From contig DASTKT010000121.1 in assembly GCA_035715725.1 (NCBI GenBank), positions 1 through 8,160 on the forward strand: 8,160 bases of DNA, given 5' to 3'. Both the position numbers and the translations under genes were made by a program. Position 1 is the stretch's first letter. Each line of letters begins with the position of its first letter. This document shows, in pieces, positions 5,707 to 8,160 of the stretch. The stretch is from JADGGV01 sp035715725. GTDB taxonomy: Bacteria > Gemmatimonadota > Gemmatimonadetes > Longimicrobiales > RSA9. The notes under the pieces are model-generated. The model did no database searches. It was not told the DNA's origin and worked only from the letters and a program-made list of their open reading frames with translations.

Positions 5707-6017
5707 CGTCCGGGCAATGTGGTTGGGGGGCGGGGTGGCCGCCAGTCCGCCGGCGTCGTAGTCCAACCCCCGGGGGACGCCGGGGGCGGTGGACGACAGC
5801 CGAATCCCTACGCCCGGACCCGACAGATTTTCCGCGCTCTCCCGACGGGCGGTGGCCCGCGCGCGCGTTAACTCTGGTGTGGCCCCGGAGGCGCGATCGG
5901 GCTCCGGCGTCCGGCGGTCCGACGCCGGCGCGGGGCCGGTGGTGGCGTCGCGGGTGGCGCTCCGACCGTCCGGGGGCCGTCAGGCTGCGCATAGGGACTC
6001 GCGGCGTGGAGGGAGCC
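5707..6017. other. Divergent intergenic region before the phasin gene
   Basis: No gene is supported in these 311 bases. It contains a CCCCCGGGGG palindrome (5767-5776), an AT-richer patch near 5822-5832, and a nested inverted repeat at 5881-5937. Promoters for the divergent methyltransferase and phasin genes must lie here, but no convincing -35/-10 pair stands out. GGAGGGAG (6008-6015) is the phasin ribosome site. Confidence 0.55.
5881..5937. repeat. Nested inverted repeat upstream of the phasin gene
   Basis: The outer arms GGCCCCG (5881-5887) and CGGGGCC (5931-5937) enclose the inner arms CCGGCGTC (5904-5911) and GACGCCGG (5921-5928). The structure ends 80 bases before the phasin ATG, so it may be a cruciform or a stem-loop in a 5' leader. 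In DNA this GC-rich some chance pairing is expected. Confidence 0.4.
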
Positions 6018-6644
6018 ATGATCAAGCAGATCGAGAAGAAGGAAGAGTTCCGGCTGGCGGACGTGCCGCAGGAGCTCATCGCGCGGGGCCGGGAGATGGT
6101 CGGCATCGGCCGGGACGTGTGGCTGGCCGGGCTCGGCGCCGTGGCGACGGTCGAGGAGGAGGGCACCGCGTTCTTCGAGACGCTGGTGAAGAAGGGGAAG
6201 AAGGTCGAGGACGCCGGCAAGAAGCGGCTGGACGCGGTGAAGGAGGAGATCACGGAGCGGCAGCAGGCGGTCACGACGGTCGTCGAGGACAACGTCTACG
6301 CGCCGATCCTGAACGCGCTGAAGCGCTTCGGCGTGCCGACGCGCGGCGAGATCCACGACCTGTCCGGCAAGGTGGATGCGCTGACGAAGCACGTCGACGT
6401 GCTGGTCGGCAAGCTGGGCAAGACCGCGAAGCCGGTCGAGCCCGCCGCCGTCTTCTACGTGACGGCGCAGGACGAGAAGTGGATCATCGGCAAGGAAGGC
6501 CGGCAGACGCCCGTGGACGTGTACCCCACGAAGGAGGCGGCGCTCGAGGCCGCCCGCGCGCTGGCCAACGAGAACGTGCCGAGCCGGCTGCACGTCTACA
6601 AGAAGGATGGCAGCATCCAGGACACGTTCAACTACGACGCCTAG
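6018..6644 (+). CDS. Phasin-like protein with C-terminal DUF2188-like domain
   Basis: A 208-residue soluble protein. Residues about 22-135 resemble PhaI/PhaF-type phasins, which coat polyhydroxyalkanoate granules: GRDVWLAGLGAVATVEEEGT (31-50), FFETLVKKGKKVE (52-64), a charged amphipathic helix (65-92), and a short coiled-coil-like tail KVDALTKHVDVLVGKLG (118-134). After a short linker, residues 143-206 resemble DUF2188: VFYVTAQDEKWIIGKEG (145-161), TKEAALEAARALA (171-183), and the ending LHVYKKDGSIQDTFNYD (191-207). That combination is unusual as far as I know. ATG at 6018 is supported by GGAGGGAG (6008-6015) and by where family similarity begins; the open frame extends upstream without similarity. 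A patatin-like hydrolase follows after 103 bp on the same strand. No synthase is in the window, so PHA binding is inferred from family only; phasin-like proteins also exist outside PHA metabolism. Confidence 0.8.
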   Translation: MIKQIEKKEEFRLADVPQELIARGREMVGIGRDVWLAGLGAVATVEEEGTAFFETLVKKGKKVEDAGKKRLDAVKEEITERQQAVTTVVEDNVYAPILNALKRFGVPTRGEIHDLSGKVDALTKHVDVLVGKLGKTAKPVEPAAVFYVTAQDEKWIIGKEGRQTPVDVYPTKEAALEAARALANENVPSRLHVYKKDGSIQDTFNYDA

Positions 6645-6658
6645 CCGGACGGCGGAGT

Positions 6659-6726
6659 GGGGGAGCGGGGGAGTGGGGGAGTGGAGGGAACGGCAGTCGC
6701 CCACTCCCCCGCTCCCCCGCTCCCCC
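6659..6726. repeat. Long G-rich/C-rich inverted repeat between phasin and patatin genes
   Basis: The arms at 6659-6684 and 6701-6726 are 26 bases each and pair fully, with one G-T wobble (6674 with 6711), around a 16-base loop. Each arm is itself a tandem repeat of an 8-base unit, GGGGGAGY. The structure starts 15 bases after the phasin stop and ends 11 bases before the patatin ribosome site. There is no T-run after it, so it is more likely a transcript-stabilising or attenuating stem, or an inserted repeat, than an intrinsic terminator. Confidence 0.75.
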
Positions 6727-6747
6727 TCTCGGCCGTTGGAGGACACA

Positions 6748-7962
6748 ATGCACGAGCGCGTCCGCATCGGCCTCGCCTGCGCGGGCGGGGTGGTGGAGGG
6801 AGCGTTCTACGAGGTCGGCGTGCTGTGCGCGCTGGAGGAGGCGATCGCCGGCTTCGACGCGCGCCGCCTCGACGTCTACGTCGGCGTGAGCTCGGGCGCC
6901 ATCGTCGCGTCGTGCCTGGCCAACGGGATCTCGCCGAAGGCGATGGCGCGGGCGATCGTGACGCGGGCGGACCCGCTGCTGCGGATCCGGCCGGAGACGT
7001 TCTTCACGCCGGCGGTCGGGGAGTTCGCCCGGCGGCTGGGGCGGCTGCCGGCGGCCGCGTTGAGCGCGGTGGGGAAGTATCTCACGCGGCCGGCGGACCT
7101 GTCGCTGTACGGCGCGCTCGCGGGGCTGGGCGCGGTCCTGCCGACGGGGCTGTTCGACAACCGGCCGCTGGAGCGGTGGCTCGCCGGGGTGTTCGCGTCG
7201 GAGGGGCGCACGAACGACTTTCGCGCGCTGCCGGCGTCGCTGCGGATCCTGGCGGTGAACCTGGACACGTCCGAGCTGGCGGTCTTCGGCGAGCCCGGGC
7301 TCGACCACGTCCCGATCTCCCGGGCCGTGCAGGCCAGCACGGCGCTGCCGATCCTCTACCCGCCGGTCGAGATCGACGGCGAGTTCTACATCGACGGCAT
7401 CGCGCGCCGGACGCTGAACGCCAGCCAGGCGCTCTCCGCGGGCGTGAACCTGCTGTTCTGCATCAACCCGATCATCCCGATCGACCTGCGCCGGCACCAG
7501 CCGGACGAGGCGTTCCTGGAGCGCACGCTGGTGGGGCAGGGGCTGCCGGCCGTGCTCTCGCAGACGTTCCGCACGCTCGTGCACTCGCGCATGCGGACCG
7601 GCTTCAAGAACTACGAGCACGTCTTCCCGGATGCGCAGATCGTCATGATCGAGCCGGAGGAGAGCGACCACAGCATGTTCTTCTCCAACATCTTCAGCTT
7701 CAGCAACCGCTTCCGGGTGTGCGAGCACGGCTACCAGACGACGCGTCTGCTGCTGCGCCACCGCGCCCGGCGGCTCGGCCCGGTGCTGCGCCGCTTCGGC
7801 CTGGAGCTGCGGCGCGACGTGCTGCACGACCCGCATCGCAGCCTGGTCGAGAGCGTGCTCCCGCCGCGGCTCCCCGTCGCGCGCCGCCCCGCCGCCTCGC
7901 CCGTGGCGTCCGAGGCGTGGCGGACGCTGGAGCGGCTCGAGGAGGCGCTGGCGAAGGTGTAG
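6748..7962 (+). CDS. Patatin-like phospholipase / serine hydrolase
   Basis: A 404-residue hydrolase of the patatin family, which cleaves acyl esters with a Ser-Asp dyad. The oxyanion-hole glycines lie in LACAGGVVEGAFYEVGVL (9-26), a variant of the usual GGGxxG with alanine at the first glycine. VGVSSGA (45-51) is the GxSxG elbow with S48 as nucleophile, and FYIDGIA (213-219) carries the partner D216, with isoleucine where the family often has Gly or Ala. The domain spans about 5-240. Residues 241-404 contain the remaining fold (IVMIEPEESDHSMFF, 298-312) and a long Arg-rich, weakly conserved tail ending in a helix (386-404). There is no signal peptide, so a cytoplasmic or membrane-peripheral enzyme. 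The ATG was chosen for GGAGGA (6738-6743) 4 bases upstream. It follows the phasin-like gene on the same strand, probably co-transcribed; the pairing suggests action at lipid or polyester granules, which is inference. Confidence 0.88.
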   Translation: MHERVRIGLACAGGVVEGAFYEVGVLCALEEAIAGFDARRLDVYVGVSSGAIVASCLANGISPKAMARAIVTRADPLLRIRPETFFTPAVGEFARRLGRLPAAALSAVGKYLTRPADLSLYGALAGLGAVLPTGLFDNRPLERWLAGVFASEGRTNDFRALPASLRILAVNLDTSELAVFGEPGLDHVPISRAVQASTALPILYPPVEIDGEFYIDGIARRTLNASQALSAGVNLLFCINPIIPIDLRRHQPDEAFLERTLVGQGLPAVLSQTFRTLVHSRMRTGFKNYEHVFPDAQIVMIEPEESDHSMFFSNIFSFSNRFRVCEHGYQTTRLLLRHRARRLGPVLRRFGLELRRDVLHDPHRSLVESVLPPRLPVARRPAASPVASEAWRTLERLEEALAKV

Positions 7963-7984
7963 CCGGGGGCGTATGCGGGTGTCA

Positions 7985-8020
7985 CGCGAAGAGGCGGGGT
8001 CTTGACGGAAAGACGCGAAG
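7985..8020. repeat. Degenerate CGCGAAG repeat
   Basis: CGCGAAG occurs at 7985-7991 and 8014-8020, with the related GAGGCGGGG between. It resembles dispersed short repeats of the type ACGCGAAG seen in many environmental genomes. It lies in the 85-bp gap after the patatin gene; two GGCGCC palindromes follow (8035-8047). Confidence 0.35.
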
Positions 8021-8047
8021 CCGGTGTTTGGCCGGGCGCCGGGCGCC

Positions 8048-8160
8048 TCACTTCCCCCACACCGCCAGCAGCGCCGCCAGCGCGAACAGCCCGGCCCACA
8101 GCGCGAGCGGGCCGCCCTGGATGAGCGCGATGACCCCGCCGACGATGCAGGCGGCGGCGA
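8048..8160 (-). CDS. C-terminus of a small membrane protein (partial)
   Basis: Only the last 36 codons are in the window; the 5' part lies beyond 8160. The visible protein is two hydrophobic stretches, AAACIVGGVIALI and LALWAGLFALAALLAVWG, joined by QGGP, with a final lysine before TGA (8050-8048). This is the pattern of two transmembrane helices in a hairpin or of the end of a polytopic membrane protein. The codons avoid stops and give a coherent hydrophobic sequence, unlike the other frames, but with so little sequence no family can be named. It converges with the patatin gene. Confidence 0.6.
   Translation of the reverse strand, partial: AAACIVGGVIALIQGGPLALWAGLFALAALLAVWGK

Noticed and set aside
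5707..5766. TTG start extending the methyltransferase by 20 residues
   Set aside because: The added residues do not resemble the family, which begins at MFKDHFS, and there is no ribosome site.
5767..5776. CCCCCGGGGG palindrome as an operator
   Set aside because: Short GC palindromes are common in this composition and no promoter was found near it.
4214..6292. A 692-codon minus-strand open frame across the regulator, methyltransferase and phasin genes
   Set aside because: Low-complexity Pro/Arg/Ser product; it overlaps three genes with clear motifs and ribosome sites.
6655..6730. CRISPR-like array from the repeated GGGGGAGY units
   Set aside because: Units are 8 bases without unique spacers and are arranged as an inverted repeat.

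Overview
This is a very GC-rich bacterial window (about 70% G+C by eye). It holds seven complete genes and the 3' end of an eighth, separated by short intergenic stretches rich in hairpins and repeats. The gene set is a Gram-negative type: an outer-membrane beta-barrel, periplasmic cupredoxins and lipoproteins, and a phasin. Base composition, gene content and repeat style would suit a soil member of Gemmatimonadota or a similar phylum, but that is an impression and not a proof. No rRNA, tRNA, CRISPR array, transposase or phage gene is visible.

Layout. Positions 1-424 carry no gene. They hold a palindromic, MITE-like element (about 10-281) and a short CTCTGCG tandem repeat (324-347). A plus-strand FAD/NAD(P)-binding oxidoreductase follows (425-1642). 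It converges, over a perfect 11-bp hairpin, on a minus-strand envelope cluster (1687-3922). In transcription order that cluster is: (i) a GTG-started exported protein fusing a DUF5777-like beta-barrel through an Ala/Pro linker to an amicyanin-like blue-copper domain; (ii) a second, free amicyanin-like lipoprotein, overlapping the first gene by one base (TGATG); (iii) after an intercistronic hairpin, a CHRD-domain lipoprotein. The shared copper-loop type and the coupling suggest the two cupredoxins work together in periplasmic electron transfer or copper handling.

Divergent from the cluster lies a SufR-like winged-helix regulator (4231-4884) with four C-terminal cysteines that probably hold an Fe-S cluster. 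Its promoter is readable (TTGACG, 17 bp, TACGGT), with inverted repeats on and beside the -35 box that could be its own operator. It ends at a strong 15-bp terminator hairpin. Then come a minus-strand class I SAM methyltransferase (4972-5706), a structured 311-bp divergent intergenic region, and a plus-strand pair: a phasin-like protein fused to a DUF2188-like domain (6018-6644) and a patatin-like serine hydrolase (6748-7962). The pair is separated by a long G-rich/C-rich inverted repeat. The window ends in the C-terminus of a minus-strand membrane protein (8048-8160).

The most interesting points are the barrel-cupredoxin fusion with its coupled partner, the phasin-DUF2188 plus patatin pair (a possible granule-turnover unit, although no PHA synthase is in view), the regulator's operator, and the two palindromic repeat structures.
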